A DNA stretch of 64,000 bases, taken from positions 13,130-77,129 of the forward strand of contig NZ_JBHYGL010000017.1 of assembly GCF_051859025.1 (NCBI RefSeq), read 5' to 3'. Shown piece by piece: positions 7,850 through 15,420 of this stretch. The DNA is from Falsiroseomonas sp051859025 (GTDB lineage Bacteria > Pseudomonadota > Alphaproteobacteria > Acetobacterales > Acetobacteraceae). The first letter of the stretch is position 1. Each line of letters starts with the position of its first letter. The notes beneath the pieces were generated by a model. That model had not been told where the DNA came from, searched no databases, and saw only the letters and a list, made by a program, of their open reading frames with translations. Position numbers and translations under genes: made by a program.

Positions 7850-8323
7850 TCAACGCGGCGCAATCTCCGAAATGCGGAGCTGGGCGGGCACGCGGCTGCC
7901 GCGATCGTAATGGCCGATCCAGATGTCGTACTGGCCGGATTGCGGGTTGCGGAAGACCAGGCCCGCATTGGTGCTGCCGGCATGGTCGTCGTTGCAGGCC
8001 CACTGCCCGTTGGGCAGGTTCACCACGATAGTCACATCCGCGCGCGACACGGCGGAGAGATACAGCGGCAGCCCCTGGCCCGCGCGGTAGTTCAGCCGCA
8101 CATCCGGCGCATCCGCGATCGACCCCACGCATTGCGACCCGCCGAGGCGTTCCGCCGGCAGGTTCCCGCCCGCCGTCACCGCCACCACCGTCGGGTCCGG
8201 CGCGAAATTGGCGCTGAGGTTCAGCGTGCCGAAGGATGGCGGCCGGTTGAAGTTCTGCGCCAGCACGGGCGCGGCGGTGACAAGGGCTGCCGCGGCAACG
8301 GCGGCCAGGGTGCGACGCTTCAT
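7850..8323 (-). CDS. Exported protein of unknown function
   Basis: A 157-residue protein with a clear Sec signal peptide (MKRRTLAAVAAAALVTAAPVLAQ, predicted cleavage after AQ near residue 23). The start is set by GGAGGAGG upstream of the ATG complementing 8321-8323. The mature part is beta-rich, with two cysteines (SQCVGS and WACNDD) that could form a disulphide, and repeats of the style YLSAVSRADVTIVVNLPNG and GQYDIWIGHYDRG that resemble a small pre-peptidase-type beta-sandwich. Periplasmic location is inferred; no activity is claimed. Confidence 0.8.
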   Translation of the reverse strand: MKRRTLAAVAAAALVTAAPVLAQNFNRPPSFGTLNLSANFAPDPTVVAVTAGGNLPAERLGGSQCVGSIADAPDVRLNYRAGQGLPLYLSAVSRADVTIVVNLPNGQWACNDDHAGSTNAGLVFRNPQSGQYDIWIGHYDRGSRVPAQLRISEIAPR

Positions 8324-8480
8324 GGTGTTCCTCCTCCGGCGCCTTCCTGCGCCTGCATGGCCGGCACCCTCCATCACGGGGCGCAAGCCGGACGCCATCG
8401 CCCGCCCGGCGCCCCATGAGGCCGGTGCGCCAGCCTAGGCCGCTGCCTTGCGGTCGCGAACCGTTGCGACATCGCCTTGA

Positions 8481-8511
8481 GGCGGGAAAATGCGCCCGCC
8501 GTGCTCTTTTT
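8481..8511 (+). terminator. Hairpin with downstream T run before exported-protein gene
   Basis: GGCGGG (8481-8486) and CCCGCC (8495-8500) form a 6-bp stem; GTGCTC then TTTTT (8507-8511) follows. It looks like a + strand intrinsic terminator, although no + strand gene ends immediately upstream. It may belong to a leader RNA of the gene starting at 8594. The stretch 8324-8593 contains no other feature I can support; it must hold the promoter of the - strand gene. Confidence 0.35.
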
Positions 8512-8593
8512 GGCCCCGCTCTGCATCCAGGGCGGTGCCGGCCCCGTAGCGGAGGGGGGAAGCGAATCGCCCCGTCGCAACCAGGGGTAGCCC

Positions 8594-8971
8594 ATGCCAC
8601 GATCAGCCTTCTTGACCACCCTGGTGCTCGCGCTTTCCACCACCCAAGCCCAGGCCCAGGCCCAGCCCCCTGGTGACTTCGCCGCCTGGCCGCCGCTGGA
8701 ACGGCGGTTCGAGAGCACGGGCGGCGGCGGATGGATGATCGAGGATTACGACCCCGTGCGCATCGGCTCGGAATGCCGCACGCTGTTCACCGCGGAGTCG
8801 CCGACCGGCGACCGGATCCAGAACGTGGTCGTCTTCGATGTCGTGCCGCTGGCGGGCGGCGGCGTGCTCTGCACCAATGGCCGCTGGCGTGGCCGTGACG
8901 GCAGCGGGCAGGGGACGACGCCGCTGCGGGTCTTCATCGGCGCGGATGGCGCCCGCTTCCGCTCCCCGTGA
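8594..8971 (+). CDS. Small exported protein of unknown function
   Basis: A 125-residue protein with a Sec signal peptide (PRSAFLTTLVLALSTTQAQA, likely cut near residue 21). The mature part has two cysteines (ECRTLF and VLCTNG) that could pair, and a C-terminal half rich in Gly. No family recognised. It is convergent with the phzF-like gene, with only three bases between the two stop codons. Confidence 0.75.
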   Translation: MPRSAFLTTLVLALSTTQAQAQAQPPGDFAAWPPLERRFESTGGGGWMIEDYDPVRIGSECRTLFTAESPTGDRIQNVVVFDVVPLAGGGVLCTNGRWRGRDGSGQGTTPLRVFIGADGARFRSP

Positions 8972-8974
8972 CGG

Positions 8975-9850
8975 CTACAGGTATAGCCACCCTCGCGTGA
9001 CGGACACGACGCCGCCGCCGACCGAAACGCGGATCGCCCCGGCCTCGCGCCAGGCCTCCACGGCCAGCAGGCTCGGGCGCCCCATCTCGATCCCCTGTTC
9101 CACGGTGATCGAAAGGCGATCCGTGCCGGCGCGGTCCAGCAGCCAGCCGCCCAGCGCGACATTGGCGGACCCCGTCGCCGGGTCCTCCACCAGGCCGCCC
9201 AGAGGGGCGAACATGCGCGTCCGCAGCCGGAGTTCGTCCCCATCCCCGCCCTGCCGGCAGAACAGGTGGAGGCCCACCGCGCTGCTGGCCGGCAGGTGGC
9301 GGCGGAAGGCGGCGGTATCCGGCGTGGCGGCGGCCAGCGTGGCTTCGTCCGCCACCTCCGCCAGCGCGAAGGGCGTGCCGCAGGATGCGATCACCGCGTC
9401 CCCGACGATGGCGGGCACCCCGGCGCAGGTGGCGATCCCCGCGGCATCCAGCACCGCCCCCGCCGCGAAGGGCTGGGGCGCGGTGATGGTGGCGGCGACG
9501 GTGTGGTCCGTCTCATCCCGCGTCAGGATGGCGCTGACGCGCCCTGCCTTCTGGTCCAGTTCCAGCCGATCCCCCGCGATACCGAGGTAGCGCGCGATCA
9601 GGACGGCGGCGCCGACATTCGGGTGGCCCGCGAAGGGAAGTTCCATCGCGGGGGTGAAGATGCGGATGCGGGCGGTGGCCGTCGCGGCATCGGCCGCTTC
9701 CACGAAGACGGTTTCGCTGAGGTTGAATTCGCGGGCGATCGCCTGCATCGCGGCGCTGTCGAGCGCGGCCGCATCCCGCACCACGGCAAGCGGGTTGCCG
9801 CCGAAGCGCTGGCTGGTGAAGACATCGCAGGTTTCATAGGGCAGGCGCAT
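8975..9850 (-). CDS. PhzF-family isomerase/epimerase-like protein
   Basis: A 291-residue member of the PhzF family (diaminopimelate-epimerase fold; PhzF isomerises a dihydro-hydroxyanthranilate in phenazine synthesis, most homologues have unknown substrates). Typical features: VFTSQRFGGNPLAVV at the N-terminus, FNLSETVFV carrying the conserved Glu, PAMELPFAGHPNVGAA, and DPATGSANVALGGWL near the end. The ATG complementing 9848-9850 was chosen because upstream sequence is arginine/alanine-rich noise. No phenazine genes are nearby. Confidence 0.92.
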   Translation of the reverse strand: MRLPYETCDVFTSQRFGGNPLAVVRDAAALDSAAMQAIAREFNLSETVFVEAADAATATARIRIFTPAMELPFAGHPNVGAAVLIARYLGIAGDRLELDQKAGRVSAILTRDETDHTVAATITAPQPFAAGAVLDAAGIATCAGVPAIVGDAVIASCGTPFALAEVADEATLAAATPDTAAFRRHLPASSAVGLHLFCRQGGDGDELRLRTRMFAPLGGLVEDPATGSANVALGGWLLDRAGTDRLSITVEQGIEMGRPSLLAVEAWREAGAIRVSVGGGVVSVTRGWLYL

Positions 9851-9975
9851 GGGCGGGTCCTTTCGGTATCCGTGCCCCTGGGCATGCGCGGGCGCGGCGC
9901 GGCGGGCAAGGGGGGCATGCAGGGGCGCGGTGCCGGCCGGCGCCGCGTGACCGCCTGGCCGGCCCATGGCAGGCT

Positions 9976-10443
9976 GTGCGGATGGGCAATGATTTCCTTC
10001 GCCGCGTCACCGGCAGCGGCCTGCGGCGCATGGCGGCCGCCATCCTGCTGGCGGCGCTGGCGGCCATGGCGGCCGGCCTGCCGGCGCTGACGCTGGTGGC
10101 GATGCTGCAGGGCCAGGCGACGCTGCCCGCGACCCTGCCCGGGACCCTGGCCGAGTGGCGGGAGGCGTTGGACCTCTGGCTGGACATGCTGCCGCTGTTG
10201 CCCTTCGCCATGCTGTTCACGGTGATCGGCGGGCTGCCGCTGCATCTCGCCCTGGCTGCTCTCCGCCGCCAGGGTTTTCTCGAATATGCGCTGGCCGGGG
10301 CGCTGGGCGGGGGGCTGCTGCTGAACGTTGTGCTCAATGCGTCCGGCGGACTCGGGTTGCGGCCCTTCCTGCAAGGGGCGGCGACCGGTGTGGTGGCGGG
10401 GCTCGTGTTCCGGGCGGTGTGGCGCCCGATTCCGTCAGGCTGA
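9976..10443 (+). CDS. Small integral membrane protein, unknown function
   Basis: About 153-155 residues with four predicted membrane segments (roughly 20-45, 70-90, 103-122 and 128-145). The frame opens with GTG at 9976; the ATG two codons later (9982) is an equally good start. It is convergent with thiE (stops 7 bp apart). No family recognised and no conserved polar motif seen that would suggest a transport or enzyme role. Confidence 0.65.
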   Translation: MRMGNDFLRRVTGSGLRRMAAAILLAALAAMAAGLPALTLVAMLQGQATLPATLPGTLAEWREALDLWLDMLPLLPFAMLFTVIGGLPLHLALAALRRQGFLEYALAGALGGGLLLNVVLNASGGLGLRPFLQGAATGVVAGLVFRAVWRPIPSG

Positions 10444-10450
10444 GGCGCCC

Positions 10451-11095
10451 TCAGGCTTGGGCAATCGCCGCGTTCATCGCCCGCACCCCGGCGGCAGGGC
10501 CTTCCGGGTGGTTCCAGACGGCGCCGACCACGGCCAGGAAATTCGCCCCGGCCCGGACCAGCGGCGCGCAGTTCGCCGCCGTGATTCCGCCGATGGCGAC
10601 CGACGGCAATTCGAACATCTCGCTCCACCATTCCAGGATCTCGGGCTCCGCGTGGTGCTGCGCATCCTTGGTGGTGGTGGGGAAGAAGGCGCCGAAGGCG
10701 ACGTAGTCCGCGCCCTTCTCCCCGGCCTCCATCGCCAGGTGGCGGGAGGCATGGCAGGTGACGCCGATGGTCGCCTCCGCCCCCAGCAGCTTGCGGGCGG
10801 CGAGGGGGTCGCCATCCCCCTGGCCCAGATGCACGCCATCGCAGCCCGCGCGCTTCGCCAGATCCATCCGGTCATTCATCAGCACGGCGACGCCCGCGGC
10901 CTGGGCGATGGGCAGGATCGCGGCGGCGGCGCGCAGGATCGCCTCATCCGCCACATCCTTCAGCCGGATCTGCAAGGCCGCGACATCCCCGGCATCCAGC
11001 GCGCGCGCCAGGCCGTCCGCGAAGCCGGGCAGGTCCGGCAGGGCAGGGGGGGTGATGAGGTAGAGGCGGCAATCGCGGTCGGGGGCGTCGGGCAT
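10451..11095 (-). CDS. thiE: Thiamine-phosphate synthase
   Basis: A 214-residue TIM-barrel enzyme that joins HMP-pyrophosphate and thiazole phosphate to make thiamine phosphate. Visible family motifs: LYLITPP at the start, LQIRLKDV (pyrophosphate/base contact), LMNDRMDLAKRAGCDGVHLGQGDG, the phosphate loop GVTCHASRHLAMEAGEKGADYVAFGAFFPTTTK in part, and VAIGGITAANCAPLVRAGANFLAVV. No other thi genes are in the window, so it is a scattered pathway member. Confidence 0.94.
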   Translation of the reverse strand: MPDAPDRDCRLYLITPPALPDLPGFADGLARALDAGDVAALQIRLKDVADEAILRAAAAILPIAQAAGVAVLMNDRMDLAKRAGCDGVHLGQGDGDPLAARKLLGAEATIGVTCHASRHLAMEAGEKGADYVAFGAFFPTTTKDAQHHAEPEILEWWSEMFELPSVAIGGITAANCAPLVRAGANFLAVVGAVWNHPEGPAAGVRAMNAAIAQA

Positions 11096-11135
11096 GGCAG
11101 GGATGTCGCGCGCCCGGCCGGGATTGGGAAGGGGG

Positions 11136-11585
11136 TCAGGCGCCGCCGAGCCAGCGGTAGAGGTCGCCCGGACGGGGCTCGGCCTCCGCCCCCGCCCGCC
11201 TGGCGCGCCACCACAGCCACAGCGCAGGCGTCACCAGCAACTCCATGCCCAGTGCCAGCAGGTGCGGCAGTGGCGGGCGGACATGCCCCAGCACGCCCGC
11301 CAGCCGCGCCAGGCCACCGAGCGCCACGATCAGCACCAGGATGGTGAAGACACCGCCGCGCCGCTTCATATCCGCCGCGCACCACCAGGCCAGGATGCCG
11401 AAGCCCATCAGCAGGCCCGAGAGGTAGCGCATGTGGCTGTCCGTCGCCGGGCCCGCCGCTTCGCCCAGGAAGCCCGCGCCACTCACCACCCCGGCGGCGC
11501 CGGCGGTCAGGGGCACAAGGGCGGCGATGCGGATGGCGAGGGGCAGCATGAACGCGATACGCACCAGGCCCGGCTTTGGATGCAA
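11136..11585 (-). CDS. DUF4345-like small membrane protein
   Basis: About 137-149 residues, four hydrophobic segments. The core DSHMRYLSGLLMGFGILAWW resembles the DUF4345 family of uncharacterised membrane proteins. M13 (start at 11549) is an alternative start that removes an upstream charged stretch. It lies 7 bp after the TauE/SafE gene (11593) on the same strand, so they probably form a two-gene unit. Function unknown. Confidence 0.75.
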   Translation of the reverse strand: MHPKPGLVRIAFMLPLAIRIAALVPLTAGAAGVVSGAGFLGEAAGPATDSHMRYLSGLLMGFGILAWWCAADMKRRGGVFTILVLIVALGGLARLAGVLGHVRPPLPHLLALGMELLVTPALWLWWRARRAGAEAEPRPGDLYRWLGGA

Positions 11586-11592
11586 CGCACAA

Positions 11593-12339
11593 TCACGATA
11601 TTCCGCGCCAGGCGAGTTGCGCCCCGATGCCCAGCAGCGCCAGGAAGAACAGGCGCCGGAACAGCGCCGGCGGTATCCGTCCGCGCAGCCTGGTCCCCAC
11701 CGCCATGCCGATCAGTGCCGGCGGCAGCGCGAGGAGGGAGGCCAGGGAGGTCGCCGGCGTCACACTCCCCGCCCAGGCCAACGCCGCGCCCAGCGCCAGC
11801 GTCGCCGCCAGGAAGGCCAGCCCCAGCGCCTGCACCAGCGCATCCCGCGCCAGGCCGAGCGCGCCCAGCCAGGGCACCACCGGCATGACGAAGACGCCCG
11901 TGGCACCGGTGATGAGACCGCCCATGAGCCCGACCGGCACCGCGCCCAGCTGCTCCGCCCGAGGCGACAGTTGCAGCGGCGGCGCCGCCAGCCCCCAGGC
12001 GGCATAGGCGACCAGCGCCCCACCCAGCAGGCCGAGCGCGGCCGGGCCGCCCGCCGTCAGCAGGCCGATTCCCACGAAGCAGCCCGGCACAAGCGCCAGC
12101 AGCATCGGCCACAGCCGCCGCAGCAGCGGCCGCAGCGCCGGCCCGGCGCATTGCATGATGTTGGTGGCCAGCGATGGCAGCAGCAGCAGCGAGGCGGCCT
12201 CCGCCGGCGGCATCACCAGGGCCAGCAGCCCGATGGAGATGGTCGGCAGGCCGAGCCCGATGATGCCTTTGGCGAGGCCCGCCACGAGGAAGACGAGGAG
12301 GATGAGGGGAAGATTGTCCATGGCCCATCCTGGCGTCAT
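11593..12339 (-). CDS. TauE/SafE-family membrane permease (second copy)
   Basis: A 248-residue membrane protein with about seven or eight hydrophobic segments. The two half-repeats begin at VAGLAKGIIGLGLPTISIGL and MGGLITGATGVFVMPVVPWL, the family hallmark. An alternative start is M7 (MDNLPL). It is distinct in sequence from the copy at 6277-7071, so this is not a recent duplication. It follows the aldolase terminator and probably has its own promoter. Substrate unknown. Confidence 0.88.
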   Translation of the reverse strand: MTPGWAMDNLPLILLVFLVAGLAKGIIGLGLPTISIGLLALVMPPAEAASLLLLPSLATNIMQCAGPALRPLLRRLWPMLLALVPGCFVGIGLLTAGGPAALGLLGGALVAYAAWGLAAPPLQLSPRAEQLGAVPVGLMGGLITGATGVFVMPVVPWLGALGLARDALVQALGLAFLAATLALGAALAWAGSVTPATSLASLLALPPALIGMAVGTRLRGRIPPALFRRLFFLALLGIGAQLAWRGIS

Positions 12340-12372
12340 GCCGCCTGGCCATGCTTCGGGCAGGGCCGAACG

Positions 12373-12404
12373 AAAAGCGGCGGCGGGGTTGCCCCCGCCG
12401 CCGC
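12373..12404 (-). terminator. Intrinsic terminator of the aldolase gene
   Basis: On the - strand, arms GCGGCGGCGGGG and CCCCGCCGCCGC (12377-12404) flank a GCAA loop and are followed by TTTTCGTT (complement of 12369-12376). It starts about 28 bp after the aldolase stop codon and is a classical rho-independent terminator. Confidence 0.85.
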
Positions 12405-12432
12405 GCCGCGATCCAGGCCGTTCAGGCCAGGG

Positions 12433-13344
12433 TCAGTTCTTGTAGACGTCGATGATGGCCTGCAGCAGTGCCAGCGCATCCGCCTTCGGCCGCTGGAAGG
12501 CGTTGCGGCCCATGATGGAGCCGTTGCCGCCGCCGGCATGGATGGCGCGGACTTCCTTGATGATGTCGTCCTGGCCCTTCGCCTCGCCGCCCGAGAACAC
12601 GACCAGGCGCCGGCCGCCGAAGCAGGCCTGCACGATGTGGGCGAAGCGCGCCGCGGCATCGTCCTGCACCGGGTTCTTGGTGTAGGTCGCCTTGGCGGCA
12701 TCGAGGGAGACGGCTGCGGTCGGCGGCTTCACCTTGATGATGTGCGCGCCGGTCAGCGCCGCCATGTGCGCGGCATAGGCGCAGATGTCGAGAGCGGTTT
12801 CGCCGACCTTGTCCAGCATCGGGCCGCGCGGATAGGACCACACGACGACGGCGAGGCCGACGGACTTCGCCTCCTCCGCCAGCTCCCGCAGCTCTTCCAT
12901 CATCTCGAACTGGTATTCGGAGCCCGGGTAGATGGTGAAGCCGATGGCGGAGCAGCCGAGGCGCAGCGCATCGCCGATCGTCGCCGTCACGGCCTGGTCC
13001 TTGGTGGTGGACAGGCTGTTGCTGCTGTTCATCTTCAGGATGGTCGGGATCGTGCCGGCATAGGTGGCGGCACCGGCTTCGATCATGCCGAGCGGCGCGG
13101 CATAGGCGTTCAGCCCGGCCTCGATCGCGAGTTCGAACAGGTAGCGCGGGTCATAGGCCGCGGGGTTCGGCGCGAAGCTGCGCGCGGGGCCATGCTCGAA
13201 GCCCTGGTCCACCGGCAGGATCACCATGCGGCCGGTGCCGGCGAGCTTCCCAGTCATCAGGATGCGGGCCAGGTTGGCCTTCGTCCCGGGGTTGTCGCTC
13301 TCGTACCAGGACAGGATTTCCTGGACCTTCGGCGTCAGGCGCAT
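12433..13344 (-). CDS. fbaB: Class I fructose-bisphosphate aldolase (DhnA/FbaB type)
   Basis: A 303-residue Schiff-base aldolase of the archaeal/DhnA type, which interconverts fructose-1,6-bisphosphate with DHAP and G3P. Visible: VILPVDQGFEHGP near residue 41, VWSYPRG, HIIKVKPPT containing the Schiff-base Lys region, and the phosphate loop GGNGSIMGRNAFQRP at the C-terminus. The ATG complementing 13342-13344 has GAGGAAAA upstream, which fixes the start; an upstream in-frame Met is discarded. A clear terminator follows. Confidence 0.93.
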   Translation of the reverse strand: MRLTPKVQEILSWYESDNPGTKANLARILMTGKLAGTGRMVILPVDQGFEHGPARSFAPNPAAYDPRYLFELAIEAGLNAYAAPLGMIEAGAATYAGTIPTILKMNSSNSLSTTKDQAVTATIGDALRLGCSAIGFTIYPGSEYQFEMMEELRELAEEAKSVGLAVVVWSYPRGPMLDKVGETALDICAYAAHMAALTGAHIIKVKPPTAAVSLDAAKATYTKNPVQDDAAARFAHIVQACFGGRRLVVFSGGEAKGQDDIIKEVRAIHAGGGNGSIMGRNAFQRPKADALALLQAIIDVYKN

Positions 13345-13390
13345 CGTGGAGTTTTCCTCGGACAAAGGCGGTTGCGGGCTTGGGCGGGGT

Positions 13391-13849
13391 CTAGCGCAGG
13401 TGTCCGCGCGTGTCATCCGGTGGAACGGTCAACCATGCGGCGAGCCGCGCCTGCCCGGCGGGGTGGCGGAGGTCGAGTGACCGGGCCTCCATCGCAGGCG
13501 GGCGGCCAGGAAGCAGCAGGGCCCCGGCCTCCGCGCAGGCACTGGCGATGGCCGTGAAGGCGGGGCAGGAGGCATCGAGCACGATGCCGCGACATCCCGC
13601 CCGCAGCGCCGCCAGCGCGTCCCCGGCCGCCGGCCCGCAGCACAGCAGGTCCGGCGCCGCCACGGCGGGGTGCGCGGCGCGCGCTTCATCGACCAGCGCG
13701 CGCCAGGCGCGGGGGCCAAGGAAGCCCGCCGCACCCTCCGCCGACAGCAGCGCCACGCCGCCCGGCCCCGTCAGCGCCAGCGCGGCCGCCGCTTCCGCCG
13801 CCGAGACGACCATCACCGCGCGAGGAATCCGGCTGGGAATCGCGCTCAC
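13391..13849 (-). CDS. Unknown protein, Ala/Gly-rich (possible TIM-barrel fragment)
   Basis: About 152 residues from a GTG complementing 13847-13849; an ATG at 13813 (140 aa) is the alternative. Alternating hydrophobic strands and helices (RAVMVVSAAEAAAALAL, GVALLSAEGAAGFLG, APDLLCCGPAAGDALAAL, GCRGIVLDASCPAF) look like part of an alpha/beta barrel or Rossmann-like domain, resembling thiE-type barrels in style but without a catalytic motif I can name. It lies 46 bp upstream of the aldolase on the same strand and could share its promoter. A 24-bp palindrome sits just upstream of its start. Confidence 0.6.
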   Translation of the reverse strand: MSAIPSRIPRAVMVVSAAEAAAALALTGPGGVALLSAEGAAGFLGPRAWRALVDEARAAHPAVAAPDLLCCGPAAGDALAALRAGCRGIVLDASCPAFTAIASACAEAGALLLPGRPPAMEARSLDLRHPAGQARLAAWLTVPPDDTRGHLR

Positions 13850-13859
13850 CGTTGACCCG

Positions 13860-13883
13860 CAACGCCTTGCATGCAAAGCGTTG
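13860..13883. promoter_or_regulatory. 24-bp near-perfect palindrome (likely repressor operator)
   Basis: Half sites CAACGCcTTGCA (13860-13871) and TGCAAaGCGTTG (13872-13883) match in 11 of 12 positions. The size and symmetry with a central TTGCATGCAA resemble LacI- or GntR-type operators. It lies 10 bp upstream of the GTG of the - strand unknown gene and about 90 bp upstream of the + strand coiled-coil gene, so it could control either or both, including the aldolase. The regulator is not in the window. Confidence 0.6.
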
Positions 13884-13969
13884 CAGCATGCCGGGACCGT
13901 CTGCGGCAAGCGCGCTGCGCGCTGCGTGGGCACCGGCATCGGATCAGGCTTGGGGGCTTCGGAACAACC

Positions 13970-14200
13970 GTGTCAGGTGCACGCGCGTCAGGTGCGGGGA
14001 TCGATGCCGGGGGCGATCCGACGGGTCGCGCCCTGGCGCGGCTTGAAGCCGCGGTGGAACGCCTGGCGGATGCCGCCGCCCGGCCGCGGCCGGAAGGGGT
14101 CGCTGGCGAAGGCGTGTCCCGCGCCGCGGTTGCGGCAATCGCCGACAGGCTGGACGAGACGATTGCGCGGCTTCGCGCGGCGCTCGGAGAGGATCAATAG
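13970..14200 (+). CDS. Small coiled-coil protein preceding zapA
   Basis: About 76 residues. The C-terminal part (ALARLEAAVERLADAAARP and AAVAAIADRLDETIARLRAALG) is strongly heptad-like and probably coiled coil. The start is uncertain: GTG at 13970 with a G-rich stretch upstream was chosen because no ATG fits. Its stop is three bases before the zapA start, implying a zapA operon. Small coiled-coil proteins upstream of zapA occur in related bacteria, which suggests but does not show a role in Z-ring assembly. Confidence 0.6.
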   Translation: MSGARASGAGIDAGGDPTGRALARLEAAVERLADAAARPRPEGVAGEGVSRAAVAAIADRLDETIARLRAALGEDQ

Positions 14201-14203
14201 GCA

Positions 14204-14533
14204 ATGGGTCAGGTTACAGTCCGCGTCGGCGGCTACAGCCACCCCGTCTCCTGCGAGGACGGGCAGGAGGCACACCTCGTCTCCCTGGCGTCCGAGGTGG
14301 ACAAGCGCGTCAACTCGATCAAGGCGATGGGCGGGCAGTTCGGCGAAAGCCGCCTGATCCTGCTGGGCGCGCTGCTGCTGGCCGATGAGGTGCATGATTT
14401 GAAGGTGGCGCTTGCCCAGGCCCGCGCCGGCCAGGTCGCCGCCGCGCCGCAGCCGGACCCGCGGCTGGCGGAACGCCTGGCCCGCATCGCCGACCGGATC
14501 GAGGGCATTGCCCAGACCCTCGACCGCCCCTAA
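14204..14533 (+). CDS. zapA: Cell division protein ZapA
   Basis: A 109-residue FtsZ-ring stabiliser that cross-links FtsZ filaments. The N-terminal beta-hairpin domain (VTVRVGGYSHPVSCEDGQEAHL, then SLASEVDKRVNSI) and the long C-terminal helix (ILLGALLLADEVHDLKVALA and a second amphipathic helix) match the family and its length. The zapA / 6S RNA / 5-FTHF cyclo-ligase order that follows is widely conserved in proteobacteria, supporting the call. Confidence 0.93.
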   Translation: MGQVTVRVGGYSHPVSCEDGQEAHLVSLASEVDKRVNSIKAMGGQFGESRLILLGALLLADEVHDLKVALAQARAGQVAAAPQPDPRLAERLARIADRIEGIAQTLDRP

Positions 14534-14549
14534 CTAGGGTGGGCGGGGC

Positions 14550-14722
14550 TGCCCGGTTGGTGAGGCACTTTAACCCCCGGGGCCAATGAGCATCCTCCGG
14601 GGGCTGGCGCTGTTCGGGCCGTGGTCCGAGCATCTGGCTCCCACCTGCACCAGCAGGTCTCAGGAGGGTTATCAAGCCCACGGCCATGGTGGCTCCGCAC
14701 TTGCTTTTTTTGTGCCCTCAGA
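14550..14722 (+). ncRNA. ssrS: 6S RNA (SsrS), regulator of RNA polymerase
   Basis: The 305-bp gap between zapA and the cyclo-ligase gene is where 6S RNA lies in many proteobacteria. The sequence folds as expected: a closing stem TGAGGCAC (14561-14568) with GTGCC(C)TCA (14712-14720), a hairpin CCCCCGG/CCGGGGG (14574-14580 with 14597-14603), and a long stem GGCCGTGG with CCACGGCC (near 14618 and 14677) enclosing a bulged region that mimics open promoter DNA. T7 at 14704-14711 lies in the 3' part. Ends are approximate. A further GC hairpin (GCGGGCGCCCGC) follows. The remaining bases up to 14838 hold nothing else seen. Confidence 0.8.
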
Positions 14723-14838
14723 CGGCGGGCGCCCGCTCCGCGGGCTTGCCTTCGCGCCTACGCGCTGCGGCGCCAGCGTTGAGCGCGTGCTGCGCGCGGG
14801 CTCGCTATCGCGGGCCGTGGCGGTGATCGATTGGTCCG

Positions 14839-15420
14839 ATGATGCTCTGCCCAGTCCTGCTCGCTGAACTGAAGGCGGAGGCGCGGAAGGCCGCGCTGGC
14901 GCGGCGCCTGGGGCAGGACGCTCTCACTTGTGGCGAGGCGCTGGCGGCGCATCTGATGCGGGACCTGCCGCCGCCGCCCGGTGCCATCGTCGCGGGCTTC
15001 TGGCCGATGGGGCCGGAGATCGACATACGCCCGCTGCTGCACGCCCTGCATGAACGTGGCCACGCCATCGCGCTGCCGGTGACGCCGAAGCGCGGGCAGC
15101 CCCTTCATTTCCGCCAGTGGCGCCCCGACGATGCGCTCGCGCGCGGCCCCATGGGCACGTCCCAGCCGGGGCCCGACGCGGCCGCGCTGGTGCCGGACTG
15201 GCTGCTCGTGCCCCTGCTGGCCTTCGATCGCGCCGGCCGGCGGCTTGGCTATGGCGGCGGCTACTACGACCGGACGCTCGCCGCGCTGCCCGGCGCCACC
15301 GCCATCGGCACTGCCTTCGCCTGCCAGGAGGTTGACGAAGTGCCCGCGGGGCCCGAGGACGCGCCCCTGACCGCGATCGTGACCGAGCGTGGTGTGACCC
15401 GCGCCGGAGTGGCCGATTGA
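14839..15420 (+). CDS. fau: 5-formyltetrahydrofolate cyclo-ligase
   Basis: A 193-residue MTHFS-family enzyme (YgfA) that converts 5-formyl-THF to 5,10-methenyl-THF with ATP. Recognisable: KAEARKAALARRL at the N-terminus, GFWPMGPEIDIRPLL, and the C-terminal nucleotide/folate loop LVPLLAFDRAGRRLGYGGGYYDRTL. Two adjacent ATGs start the frame (14839, 14842) with only a weak Shine-Dalgarno. It is downstream of 6S RNA, with which it may be co-transcribed as in E. coli, and its TGA overlaps the next ATG by one base. Confidence 0.94.
   Translation: MMLCPVLLAELKAEARKAALARRLGQDALTCGEALAAHLMRDLPPPPGAIVAGFWPMGPEIDIRPLLHALHERGHAIALPVTPKRGQPLHFRQWRPDDALARGPMGTSQPGPDAAALVPDWLLVPLLAFDRAGRRLGYGGGYYDRTLAALPGATAIGTAFACQEVDEVPAGPEDAPLTAIVTERGVTRAGVAD

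Noticed and set aside
14586..14867. Short + strand frame inside the 6S RNA region
   Set aside because: Overlaps the RNA stems and has no coding character; zapA/fau context supports RNA.
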